From Hymenobacter piscis (lineage in GTDB: Bacteria > Bacteroidota > Bacteroidia > Cytophagales > Hymenobacteraceae), in NCBI RefSeq assembly GCF_018760735.1, contig NZ_JAHHZN010000011.1, forward strand, positions 1-64,000: DNA of 64,000 nt, given 5' to 3'. Shown piece by piece: positions 7,112 to 14,045 of this stretch (within the stretch, counting starts at the first letter, position 1; the number at the start of each line of letters is the position of its first letter). A model generated the notes under the pieces. It saw nothing but the letters and a program-made list of their open reading frames with translations, made no database searches and was not told where the DNA came from. Position numbers and translations under genes: made by a program.

Positions 7112-8895
7112 TAGGCGTACTCGTTAGCGGCAATCAGCTTGTCGGCAATGCGACGACGGGCTTCCTTGGCGTTGTAGAGGTCGGCTTTGGTGAAGCGCTT
7201 GAGGCCCATAGCCAGCAGACGCTGCTCGTCGCCCTCGGTCATGGTGCCGATGGCGTCTTTGCCGAACTTGTTCACCTGATCCACGGTGTCGTAGAGGTAC
7301 ACGCGGGCAATATCAATCTGGGTCGAAACGGCCTCTTCGCCTTTAGCGGCGGCTTCTTTCTCCACGCGCAGCAGCGTGCTTTCGGCGGTGTACACCTTGA
7401 TGGCCATGTCGGCAATGTTCATCAGTACTTCCTGCTCCTTGGCGAGCGAGTTCATGTACTTCTGCACGGCCGTACCAGCTACCATCAGGATGGCCTTTTT
7501 CAGCTTGGCAATGGTCTTTTTCTCGGCGGCGAACAGGCCGGTTTCCTCTTCCAGATTCATGTCCGGAATAGCCATCAGCTCCTGCTGTACGGCCTGGGCC
7601 GGGCCCATCAGATCCAGCTCGCCTTTCAGACCCTTCTTCAGGATCATGTCGACGGCCAGCATGCGGTTGATTTCGTTCGTGCCCTCGAAGATGCGGTTGA
7701 TGCGCGAATCCCGGTAGGCGCGGTCCATGGGGTAGTCGGCCGAGAAGCCGTAGCCACCATAAATCTGCACGCCCTCATCCACCACGTAGTCGAGCACTTC
7801 CGAGCCTTCTACTTTCAGAATGGCGCACTCCACGGCAAACTCGCGGGCAGCACCCAGCAAGGCTTCGTTGTGGCTCTGGCCTTTGCTGAGCAGTTCCTGC
7901 TCCATGCGGAAGATGTCCATACCGGCGCGGTAAATAGCCGATTCCACGGCGTAAATCCGGATAGCCTGCTGGGCCAGTTTGAACTTGATGGCGCCGAACT
8001 TGCTGATGGGCAGCTTGAACTGCACCCGCTCGTTGGCGTATTTCACGCTCTGGGTGGCGCACATCTTAGTAGCCCCCAGGCAGGCCGCGGCCAGCTTGAT
8101 GCGGCCGATGTTCAGGATGTTGAAGGCAATGAGGTGGCCTTTGCCAATCTCGCCCAGCACCGCCGATTTCGGCACTTTCACGTCGGAGAGGAACACTTGG
8201 CGGGTCGAGGAACCCTTGATGCCCATTTTGTGCTCCTCGTTGCCGAGGCTCAGGCCGGGGGTTTCTTTCTCCACGATGAAGCCGGTGAACTTGTCACCAT
8301 CCACCTGGGCAAACACGATGAATACGTCGGCGAAACCACCGTTCGTAATCCACATTTTCTGGCCGTTGAGCACGTAATGCTCGCCGTCCTCGGTGGGCAT
8401 GGCTTTGGTTTTGGCGCCCAAAGCGTCGGAACCGGAGCCGGGCTCGGTGAGGCAGTAGGCCCCCATCAGCTCGCCGTTGGTGAGGCCGGGCAGGTACTTG
8501 GCTTTCTGCTCCTCGTTGCCGAAGTACAGAATGGGCAGCATGGCAATGCCGGTATGGGCCGCGAAAGCCACCGGGAACGAGTGGCCGCCACCTACCCCCT
8601 CCGTCACGCGCAGCGACGTGGGGAAGTCCATGTCGAGGCCACCAAACTGCTCGGGGATGCTCACGCCGAACAGACCCAGCTCGCCGGCCTTCTCCATCAG
8701 GCCGCGCATGAGGCCTTCCTCGTGGTTATCGAGGCGGTCCAGCAGGGGCGTTACCTCTTTCTCCACGAAGTCGAGGGCCGTCTGGTGCATCATGTTCTGC
8801 TCCTCCGAAAAATCGGCGGGCGTAAATACGTCCTGGGCGTCGGTTTCTTTGATGATAAACTCGCCGCCTTTCACAAGCTGATTGGTTACTTCCAT
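7108..8895 (-). CDS. Acyl-CoA dehydrogenase
   Basis: A 595-residue FAD-dependent acyl-CoA dehydrogenase, first step of beta-oxidation, of the long type with a C-terminal helical extension of about 170 residues. Start 8895 (MEVTNQLVKGGEF) is preferred to an ATG 13 codons upstream because the extra residues are Ser/Thr-rich and unlike the family start. Family signatures AYCLTEPGSGSDA, KMWITNGGFADVFIVFA and the C-terminal YGGYGFSADYPMDRAYRDSRINRIFEGTNEI are all present. It is the last gene of the fatty-acid degradation block but has its own promoter block and follows a terminator, so it is probably a separate unit controlled by the same regulator. Confidence 0.93.
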   Translation of the reverse strand: MEVTNQLVKGGEFIIKETDAQDVFTPADFSEEQNMMHQTALDFVEKEVTPLLDRLDNHEEGLMRGLMEKAGELGLFGVSIPEQFGGLDMDFPTSLRVTEGVGGGHSFPVAFAAHTGIAMLPILYFGNEEQKAKYLPGLTNGELMGAYCLTEPGSGSDALGAKTKAMPTEDGEHYVLNGQKMWITNGGFADVFIVFAQVDGDKFTGFIVEKETPGLSLGNEEHKMGIKGSSTRQVFLSDVKVPKSAVLGEIGKGHLIAFNILNIGRIKLAAACLGATKMCATQSVKYANERVQFKLPISKFGAIKFKLAQQAIRIYAVESAIYRAGMDIFRMEQELLSKGQSHNEALLGAAREFAVECAILKVEGSEVLDYVVDEGVQIYGGYGFSADYPMDRAYRDSRINRIFEGTNEINRMLAVDMILKKGLKGELDLMGPAQAVQQELMAIPDMNLEEETGLFAAEKKTIAKLKKAILMVAGTAVQKYMNSLAKEQEVLMNIADMAIKVYTAESTLLRVEKEAAAKGEEAVSTQIDIARVYLYDTVDQVNKFGKDAIGTMTEGDEQRLLAMGLKRFTKADLYNAKEARRRIADKLIAANEYAY

Positions 8896-9006
8896 GACCG
8901 GGTGAGATGTTGATGTGGGAAAATTCGAAGTCAAAAAGTCGCGTAAACTACTCGGCTTACCTACTAAATACTGGCAAGCAGGCCCAGTTGTTTTCTCGTA
9001 CCGAAA

Positions 9007-9044
9007 GATACAAAAATTTGTTATGCTTGCCGACTAGTTCACGA
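9007..9044 (-). promoter_or_regulatory. Promoter with putative MarR operator of the acyl-CoA dehydrogenase gene
   Basis: On the plus strand the block reads ATACAAAAATTTG, TTATGCTTGC, ACTA and TCAC with small gaps. It matches the block upstream of marR (13930-13966) at about 32 of 40 positions. On the minus strand it contains a -7 like box AATTTTTG (9018-9011, one mismatch to TANNTTTG) and a GTGA about 21 nt before it. The operator half-site GCAAGCATAA lies in the spacer. It is 110 nt upstream of the gene. Confidence 0.55.
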
Positions 9045-9078
9045 AAAGAAAACCCCGCATTACCGGGGATTCTTTTTT
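9044..9078. terminator. Bidirectional terminator upstream of the acyl-CoA dehydrogenase promoter
   Basis: CCCCG (9053-9057) pairs with CGGGG (9064-9068), loop CATTAC, flanked by an A-run on the left and a T-run on the right, so it works in both directions. It ends the thiolase transcript just before the next promoter. Confidence 0.7.
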
Positions 9079-9145
9079 ACTGCTCATCTGAACGCGTAGA
9101 GCGGCAAGGGGTTGCGCCCAGCGACTGGAACGACGGGCCGGGCAC

Positions 9146-9214
9146 TGACGGGTGCCGTGGGCGGCTGAGTTTTCCGTCCGAAGCCGCGCTTCGGGCCGCC
9201 CACGGCACCCGTCA
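9146..9214. repeat. 20-bp perfect inverted repeat with nested hairpin after the thiolase gene
   Basis: TGACGGGTGCCGTGGGCGGC (9146-9165) is the exact reverse complement of 9195-9214. The 29-nt loop holds a second hairpin, CCGAAGC (9178-9184) with GCTTCGG (9188-9194). The right arm begins 5 nt downstream of the thiolase stop codon, with no T-tract of its own; a separate terminator is 70 nt further on. Confidence 0.85.
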
Positions 9215-9219
9215 AATAG

Positions 9220-10398
9220 CTACTTCAGCAGCTCGTAGATGCCGGCTACGCCCTGGCCGCCGCCCACGCAGGCGGTTACCATGCCGTACTTCTGGCCGCG
9301 GGCGCGCAGCTCGTGGAACAGCTGGATGCTGAGCTTGGCACCGGAGCAGCCCAGCGGGTGGCCGAGGGCAATGGCGCCGCCGTTCACGTTCACTTTGCTC
9401 TGGTCCAGGTCCAGCTCGCGCATCACGGCCAGGCTCTGGGAGGCGAAAGCCTCGTTGAGCTCGAACAGGTCGATGTCCTGGAGCTTCATGCCGGCCTGGC
9501 GCAGCGCCTTCGGCACGGCTTTGATGGGGCCCATGCCCATGATGCGCGGGTCAATGCCTTCGGTGGCGTAGGTCACCATGCGGGCAATCGGCTCCAGGTT
9601 CAGCTCCTTCACCATGCGCTCCGACATCACAATGACGAAAGCGGCCCCATCGGACGTCTGCGAGGAGTTACCAGCCGTTACCGAACCGTTGGCCGCGAAT
9701 ACCGGACGCAAACGGCCCAGGGCTTCCACCGACGTATCGGCGCGGGGACCTTCGTCGGTATCGACCACGAAGGAACGCTTCTTCTTCTTGCCGCTGGCCG
9801 GGTCGAGGTAGGTTTCCTCCACCGTGATGGGCACAATCTGCTCCTTGAACTTGCCTTCCTGAATGGCTTTAATGGCCTTCTGGTGGGAGTTGTAGGAGAA
9901 CTGGTCCTGGTCTTCGCGGGTGATTTTGTAGTCCTGGGCTACGGCTTCGGCGGTGAGGCCCATGCCGAGGTAGTAGTCGGGGTGCTTTTGGGCCAGGTTG
10001 TAGTTGGGCACGGTTTTCCAGCCCACGGTGGGCACCAGACTCATGCTTTCGGTGCCACCGGCCACGATGCAGTCGGCCATACCGGCGGCAATTTTACCGG
10101 CGGCCATGGCAATGGTTTCCACGCCGGAGCCGCAGTAGCGGTTCACGATGAGGCCCGACACGTTCATGGGCAGGGCCAGCAACGAAATCAGGCGGCCCAT
10201 CTGCAGGCCCTGCTCGGCCTCCGGTACGGCGTTGCCCACAATCACGTCGTCGATGCGGGTGGGGTCCAGCTGGGGCACCGAGGCCACCAGGTGCTTGATG
10301 ACGTCGGCGGCGAGGTCATCGGGGCGGGTGAAGCGGAAACCGCCACGGTTGGCCTTGCCAACGGCCGTACGGTAACCGGCTACGATATATGCGTTCAT
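9220..10398 (-). CDS. fadA: Acetyl-CoA C-acyltransferase (3-ketoacyl-CoA thiolase)
   Basis: A 392-residue thiolase that cleaves 3-ketoacyl-CoA in the last step of beta-oxidation. The acylated cysteine is C89 in NRYCGSGVE, the general base H347 is in GHPLGCSGA and the second cysteine C377 is in TACVGGGQG. Full length. It lies downstream of the bifunctional dehydrogenase/hydratase gene on the same strand, as in many fadBA operons, but a four-helix-bundle gene is inserted between the two. Confidence 0.95.
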   Translation of the reverse strand: MNAYIVAGYRTAVGKANRGGFRFTRPDDLAADVIKHLVASVPQLDPTRIDDVIVGNAVPEAEQGLQMGRLISLLALPMNVSGLIVNRYCGSGVETIAMAAGKIAAGMADCIVAGGTESMSLVPTVGWKTVPNYNLAQKHPDYYLGMGLTAEAVAQDYKITREDQDQFSYNSHQKAIKAIQEGKFKEQIVPITVEETYLDPASGKKKKRSFVVDTDEGPRADTSVEALGRLRPVFAANGSVTAGNSSQTSDGAAFVIVMSERMVKELNLEPIARMVTYATEGIDPRIMGMGPIKAVPKALRQAGMKLQDIDLFELNEAFASQSLAVMRELDLDQSKVNVNGGAIALGHPLGCSGAKLSIQLFHELRARGQKYGMVTACVGGGQGVAGIYELLK

Positions 10399-10402
10399 TT
10401 CT

Positions 10403-10853
10403 TTTAGTACTGAGTAGTGAGACGTGAGTAGTTAGATGCTGTTCTGCTCCAGCAGATTTTACGTCAGTGACTTTTGTAGGCCGAACAGCATTTTCTGCAA
10501 TTCTGTGAGTTGCGAGGAAATGGTATTGAGATTTTCTTCTGAAACATAGCCGAAGGAAGCCGCCAGCAGAAACTGGGTTTCCAGTTCATAAGCAGAGCCG
10601 TTTGCTATAGCCAGAAACTGCCGGAATTCCGGCTTGGAGTTTCGGCCAGCACCTTCCGCAACATTGGAAGGCAACGACACGGCCGCCCGCCGCATTTGCG
10701 ACACCAGCCCGTACCGCTCATTATCCGGAAACCCGGCGCAAAGCTGATAGGTGAGCTTGGTTATGCTCATCGCCTTCTGCCAAACCTTGAGCTCCTTGTA
10801 CTGATGCACAGCCAGAAAATCTCAACACTCAATACCAACTACTCACTACTAAT
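10403..10853. repeat. Palindromic element enclosing the four-helix-bundle gene
   Basis: The left arm (10403-10446) begins TTAGTACTGAGTAGTGAG. The reverse complement of the right arm (10812-10853) begins TTAGTAGTGAGTAGTTGG, matching at 14 of the first 15 positions, and both end in TTCTG. The left arm begins about 4 nt upstream of the thiolase start. The right arm includes the stop codon of the upstream dehydrogenase gene (10849-10851). The roughly 450-bp unit between the arms is filled by one small gene. Confidence 0.65.
10459..10809 (-). CDS. Four-helix-bundle protein of the S23/IVS family
   Basis: A 116-residue protein starting MHQYKELKVWQKAM with the family hallmark QMRRAAVSLPSNVAEGAGR and the acidic ELETQ segment, which together define the small four-helix-bundle family first seen in intervening sequences of 23S rRNA genes. 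The function is unknown; relatives form pentameric bundles that bind nucleic acid, including the accessory protein of diversity-generating retroelements. The start is a GTG. Its base composition is clearly lower in GC than the two beta-oxidation genes it separates, and it is flanked by inverted word repeats, so it looks inserted. No reverse transcriptase is nearby. Confidence 0.85.
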   Translation of the reverse strand: MHQYKELKVWQKAMSITKLTYQLCAGFPDNERYGLVSQMRRAAVSLPSNVAEGAGRNSKPEFRQFLAIANGSAYELETQFLLAASFGYVSEENLNTISSQLTELQKMLFGLQKSLT

Positions 10854-13257
10854 TACGAAGCGGTTTGCCCGTCGTCAGAATCGACTGAATCCGCTCCAGC
10901 GTTTTCCGCTCGCCGGTGAGCGAGAGGAAGGCTTCGCGCTCTAGGTCCAGCAGGTACTGCTCCGATACTTCGGTGGGGCTGCTCAGGTCGCCGCCGCACA
11001 TGATGAAGGCCAGCTTGTTGGCAATCTTCATGTCGTGGTCGGAGATGTAGCGGCCTTCCTTCATGGCGTGCACGCCGGTCAGGAACATGCCCAGGGCGCC
11101 CTTGCCGTGCACCTTGATGTTGGTTTTCTGCACCGGCTGGGTATAACCGTCCTCGGCCAACTCGATGGCAGCGGCTTTGGCCTGGGCCAGTACCCGGTTG
11201 CTGTTTACCACGATTTCGTCGCCCCGGCGCAGGAAGCCCAGGTCGAAGGCTTCGGCAGCCGAGGTAGACACCTTGGCCGTGCTTACGGTCACGAACGTGT
11301 TGCGCAGCAGGTTGTACTCCGGCTCGCCTTCCTCGTATTTGAGGGCGGTGCGCAGGGTCATTTCCTTGGTGCCGCCGCCGGCCGGAATCAGACCCACGCC
11401 GAATTCCACGAGGCCCATGTAGGTTTCGGCCGCGGCCACCACCTTATCGGCGTGCAGGTTCAGCTCGCAGCCCCCGCCCAGGGCCAGGCCGTGGGGGGCG
11501 CTGACTACCGGAATGCTGCTGTAGCGCATCCGCATCATGGCCTGCTGGAACTGGGCAATCATCAGGTTCAGCTCGTCGTACTCCTGATCGAGGGCGTACA
11601 TGTACACCAGGCCCAGGTTGGCGCCGGCCGAGAAGTTCGGCGCGTCGTTGCCCACCACGAGGCCGCGGAAGTCCTTTTCGGCTAGCTCCACGCCCTTCAT
11701 CAGGCCCTGGATTACGTCGGAGCCCAGCGCGTTCATCTTGCTGTGGAATTCCACGTTCAGGATACCGTCGCCCATATCGAGCACCGAAGCGCCCGAGTTT
11801 TTCCAGAGCACTTTGCCCGTGGCGCGCAGGTTGTCAAGGATGATAAAGTTCTCGACGCCCGGAATGGCTTTGTAGCTCTTCGACTCGATGTCGTAGAACT
11901 GTTTCACCCCGGCTTCGCTCACTTGGTAGAAGGCGGTGTGGCCGGCAGCCACCATTTCCTCTACCCACGGCGCCACGGTTTTGCCTTCGGCCTTGGCCAG
12001 TTCCAGGCCCTTCTGCACGCCCAGGGCATCCCAGGTTTCGAAGGGGCCCATGTCCCAGCCGAAGCCGGCGCGCAGGGCATCGTCAATCTTGTAGAGGGCG
12101 TCGGTGATTTCCGGAATCCGGTTGCTCACGTAGGCAAACAGGCCCGCGAAGGTTTTGCGGTAGAAATCCCCGGCCTTGTCCTTGCCGCCCACCAGCACCT
12201 TGAAGCGGTCGGCCAGCTTCTCGATGGGCTTGGTGGTTTCGAGGGTAGCAAACTTCACCTTCCGGCCGGGCTCGTACTCGAGGGTGTCGAGGTTGAGGGC
12301 CAGAATGGCGGTTTTGCCCTTGTCGTCCTTGGTTTTCTTGTAGAAGCCCTGGCCGGTTTTGTCGCCCAGCCACTTGTTCTCGCCCATCTTCTTCAGATAG
12401 TCGGGCAGCTCAAAAACGGCTTTGGCTTCGTCGTCGGGCAGATTCTGGGCGAGGCCGTTGGCCACGTTCATGAGCGTGTCCAGGCCCACCACATCGGAGG
12501 TGCGGAAGGTGGCCGACTTGGCGTGGCCAATAACCGGACCGGTGAGCTTGTCGACTTCCTCCACCGAGAGGCCGAGCTGCTTCATCACCTGGATAACATC
12601 CATGATGGCGAACACGCCCACGCGGTTGGCAATGAAAGCGGGCGTATCCTTAGCCAGTACGGTGGTTTTGCCCAGGTACAGGTCGCCGTAGTGCATGAGG
12701 AAATCCACCACCGCCTGGTCCGTATCCGGGGTCGGGATGATTTCGAGCAGCTTCAGGTAGCGCGGCGGGTTGAAGAAGTGGGTGCCGCAGAAGTGCTTTT
12801 TGAAGTCGTCGGAACGACCTTCGGTCATCAGGTGAATCGGGATGCCCGAGGTGTTCGAGGTAATGAGCGTGCCGGGCTTGCGGAACTGCTCCACGCGCTC
12901 AAACAGGCTTTGCTTGATATCGAGGCGCTCCACTACCACCTCAATCGTCCAGTCGCAGCCGGCAATGTCCTTGAGGTTGTCGTCGAAGTTGCCGGTTTTA
13001 ATGCGGCTCACGTCCTGCTTGCGATACAGCGGCGAAGGGTTGGCCTTCACGGTGGCCTCCAGGGCGCTGTTGACGAGGCGGTTTTTCACCAGGGGCGAAT
13101 CCAGCTTCAGGCCTTTGGCTTCCTCAGCGGGCAGCAGCTCTTTCGGGGCAATGTCGAGCAGCAATACCTGCACCCCGATGTTGGCGAAGTGGCACGCAAT
13201 GCGCGAGCCCATCACACCGGAGCCCAAAACGGCTACTTTTTTGATGGTACGATTCAT
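10849..13257 (-). CDS. fadB: Bifunctional 3-hydroxyacyl-CoA dehydrogenase / enoyl-CoA hydratase
   Basis: An 802-residue beta-oxidation enzyme. The NAD-binding dehydrogenase domain is first (GSGVMG at residues 12-17, then the HFFNPP motif that follows the catalytic His region near residue 160). The crotonase domain is at the C-terminus, with the oxyanion-hole region ANLGL and the LALGGGCELNLHAD and GLVEFGVGLIPAGGG segments. This order is the reverse of E. coli FadB and matches the long Bacteroidota type. The last codon and stop lie in the right arm of the palindromic element, so the end of the protein may have been changed by the insertion. Confidence 0.93.
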   Translation of the reverse strand: MNRTIKKVAVLGSGVMGSRIACHFANIGVQVLLLDIAPKELLPAEEAKGLKLDSPLVKNRLVNSALEATVKANPSPLYRKQDVSRIKTGNFDDNLKDIAGCDWTIEVVVERLDIKQSLFERVEQFRKPGTLITSNTSGIPIHLMTEGRSDDFKKHFCGTHFFNPPRYLKLLEIIPTPDTDQAVVDFLMHYGDLYLGKTTVLAKDTPAFIANRVGVFAIMDVIQVMKQLGLSVEEVDKLTGPVIGHAKSATFRTSDVVGLDTLMNVANGLAQNLPDDEAKAVFELPDYLKKMGENKWLGDKTGQGFYKKTKDDKGKTAILALNLDTLEYEPGRKVKFATLETTKPIEKLADRFKVLVGGKDKAGDFYRKTFAGLFAYVSNRIPEITDALYKIDDALRAGFGWDMGPFETWDALGVQKGLELAKAEGKTVAPWVEEMVAAGHTAFYQVSEAGVKQFYDIESKSYKAIPGVENFIILDNLRATGKVLWKNSGASVLDMGDGILNVEFHSKMNALGSDVIQGLMKGVELAEKDFRGLVVGNDAPNFSAGANLGLVYMYALDQEYDELNLMIAQFQQAMMRMRYSSIPVVSAPHGLALGGGCELNLHADKVVAAAETYMGLVEFGVGLIPAGGGTKEMTLRTALKYEEGEPEYNLLRNTFVTVSTAKVSTSAAEAFDLGFLRRGDEIVVNSNRVLAQAKAAAIELAEDGYTQPVQKTNIKVHGKGALGMFLTGVHAMKEGRYISDHDMKIANKLAFIMCGGDLSSPTEVSEQYLLDLEREAFLSLTGERKTLERIQSILTTGKPLRN

Positions 13258-13285
13258 TCGTGGGGGAATTAAGGTTGTTTTAGTA

Positions 13286-13428
13286 AGCTATTGGCTAAGA
13301 GCTGGTGGCTGTTAGCCTTCATTCAAAGTCCTCGGCATGCCGAGTTGTTGAGCCATTGTATATCGTCGGCATCACTGCCGGAAAACAAGAAAGCTATCAG
13401 CCAGGGGCCAATAGCTAACCGCCAGCCT
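13286..13428. repeat. Word repeat, AGCTATTGGC family, between fadB and marR
   Basis: AGCTATTGGC at 13286-13295 faces its reverse complement GCCAATAGCT at 13407-13416, with further shuffled words (GGTGGCTGTTAGCC, GCTATCAGCCAGG, CCGCCAGCC) on both sides. The right arm starts directly after the marR stop codon. The centre contains the perfect palindrome CTCGGCATGCCGAG at 13331-13344. Confidence 0.65.
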
Positions 13429-13905
13429 TTACGCCGGCGACTCGGAGCGCAGAGGTTTCAGTTTGAAATCGTCGTAGAGCGTTTTGCCCTCAATCATACC
13501 CGTAATCTGGCCGATTACCTTGAAGAACACGTTCAACTCACTCTGCGGGATTTTGTCGCGCACCTTCAGGTTGAAGTGGCGCACCGTCTGGCGGGAGATT
13601 TCCTTGCCGCGCAGGCCTTCCTCGGTCAGGAAGATGCGCACCGAGCGTTTGTCCTGGGTGTCGGCCTGTTTATAGATCAGACCTTTTTCTTCCATGGAGC
13701 GCAGAATGCGCGTGAGGGAGCGGGTTTCGAGGCCCAGCAGGGGCGCGATTTTGGTCGCGGGCGTGCCGTTTTCCTGATCGATGTTCAGTAGCACAAAGCC
13801 GATGCTCGTGGTGATGTCGTGCTTGGCGGCCTGCGTATTGTACATACGCGAAATGGCATGCCAGGCAACTTTGATGTTATAATCGACGGTTTCTTCGGGA
13901 GTCAT
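13429..13905 (-). CDS. MarR-family transcriptional regulator
   Basis: A 158-residue winged-helix regulator. The start at 13905 (MTPEETVDYNIKVAW) is preferred to a GTG 5 codons upstream. The DNA-binding part has PATKIAPLLGLETRSLTRILRSMEEKGLI as helix-turn-helix and DTQDKRSVRIFLTEEG as the wing with the conserved Asp/Arg pair. It sits between the acyl-CoA ligase and the beta-oxidation genes, so an acyl-CoA-responsive repressor of fatty-acid degradation is likely. A putative operator lies in its own promoter and a close copy upstream of the acyl-CoA dehydrogenase gene. Confidence 0.9.
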   Translation of the reverse strand: MTPEETVDYNIKVAWHAISRMYNTQAAKHDITTSIGFVLLNIDQENGTPATKIAPLLGLETRSLTRILRSMEEKGLIYKQADTQDKRSVRIFLTEEGLRGKEISRQTVRHFNLKVRDKIPQSELNVFFKVIGQITGMIEGKTLYDDFKLKPLRSESPA

Positions 13906-13929
13906 GGGGAGGTGCTGCACGTCCGGTAA

Positions 13930-13966
13930 ACATACAGAAATATGTTATGCTTGCATACTACCTCAC
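13930..13966 (-). promoter_or_regulatory. Promoter with putative operator of marR
   Basis: On the plus strand the block contains ATACAGAAATATG, TTATGCTTGC and ATACTA. TATGC-TT-GCATA (13945-13956) is a 5-2-5 inverted repeat, a reasonable MarR half-site pair. On the minus strand a -7 like box TATTTCTG is at 13942-13935 and a GTGA lies 21 nt before it, so the palindrome is between the two promoter elements. A near copy is at 9007-9044. Confidence 0.6.
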
Positions 13967-14004
13967 CTAAAAAAATTTGGTTCTCCGGCCCGGCTTGGCC
14001 AATA

Positions 14005-14038
14005 AAAAGCCCCGCAACCAGGTGACTACGGGGCTTTT
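14005..14038. terminator. Terminator of the fatty-acyl-CoA ligase gene
   Basis: AAAAGCCCCG (14005-14014) pairs perfectly with CGGGGCTTTT (14029-14038), loop of 14 nt. It lies just after the stop codon of the ligase gene and upstream of the marR promoter. Confidence 0.8.
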
Positions 14039-14045
14039 CAGGTCG

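Noticed and set aside
6882..7133. Frame on the minus strand between two genes
   Set aside because: It spans a terminator and a repeat, so it is spacer DNA that happens to be open.
9098..9220. tRNA or structural RNA gene in the spacer after the thiolase gene
   Set aside because: The fold is a single long hairpin with a nested one, without a cloverleaf or CCA end. No tRNA was recognised anywhere in the window.
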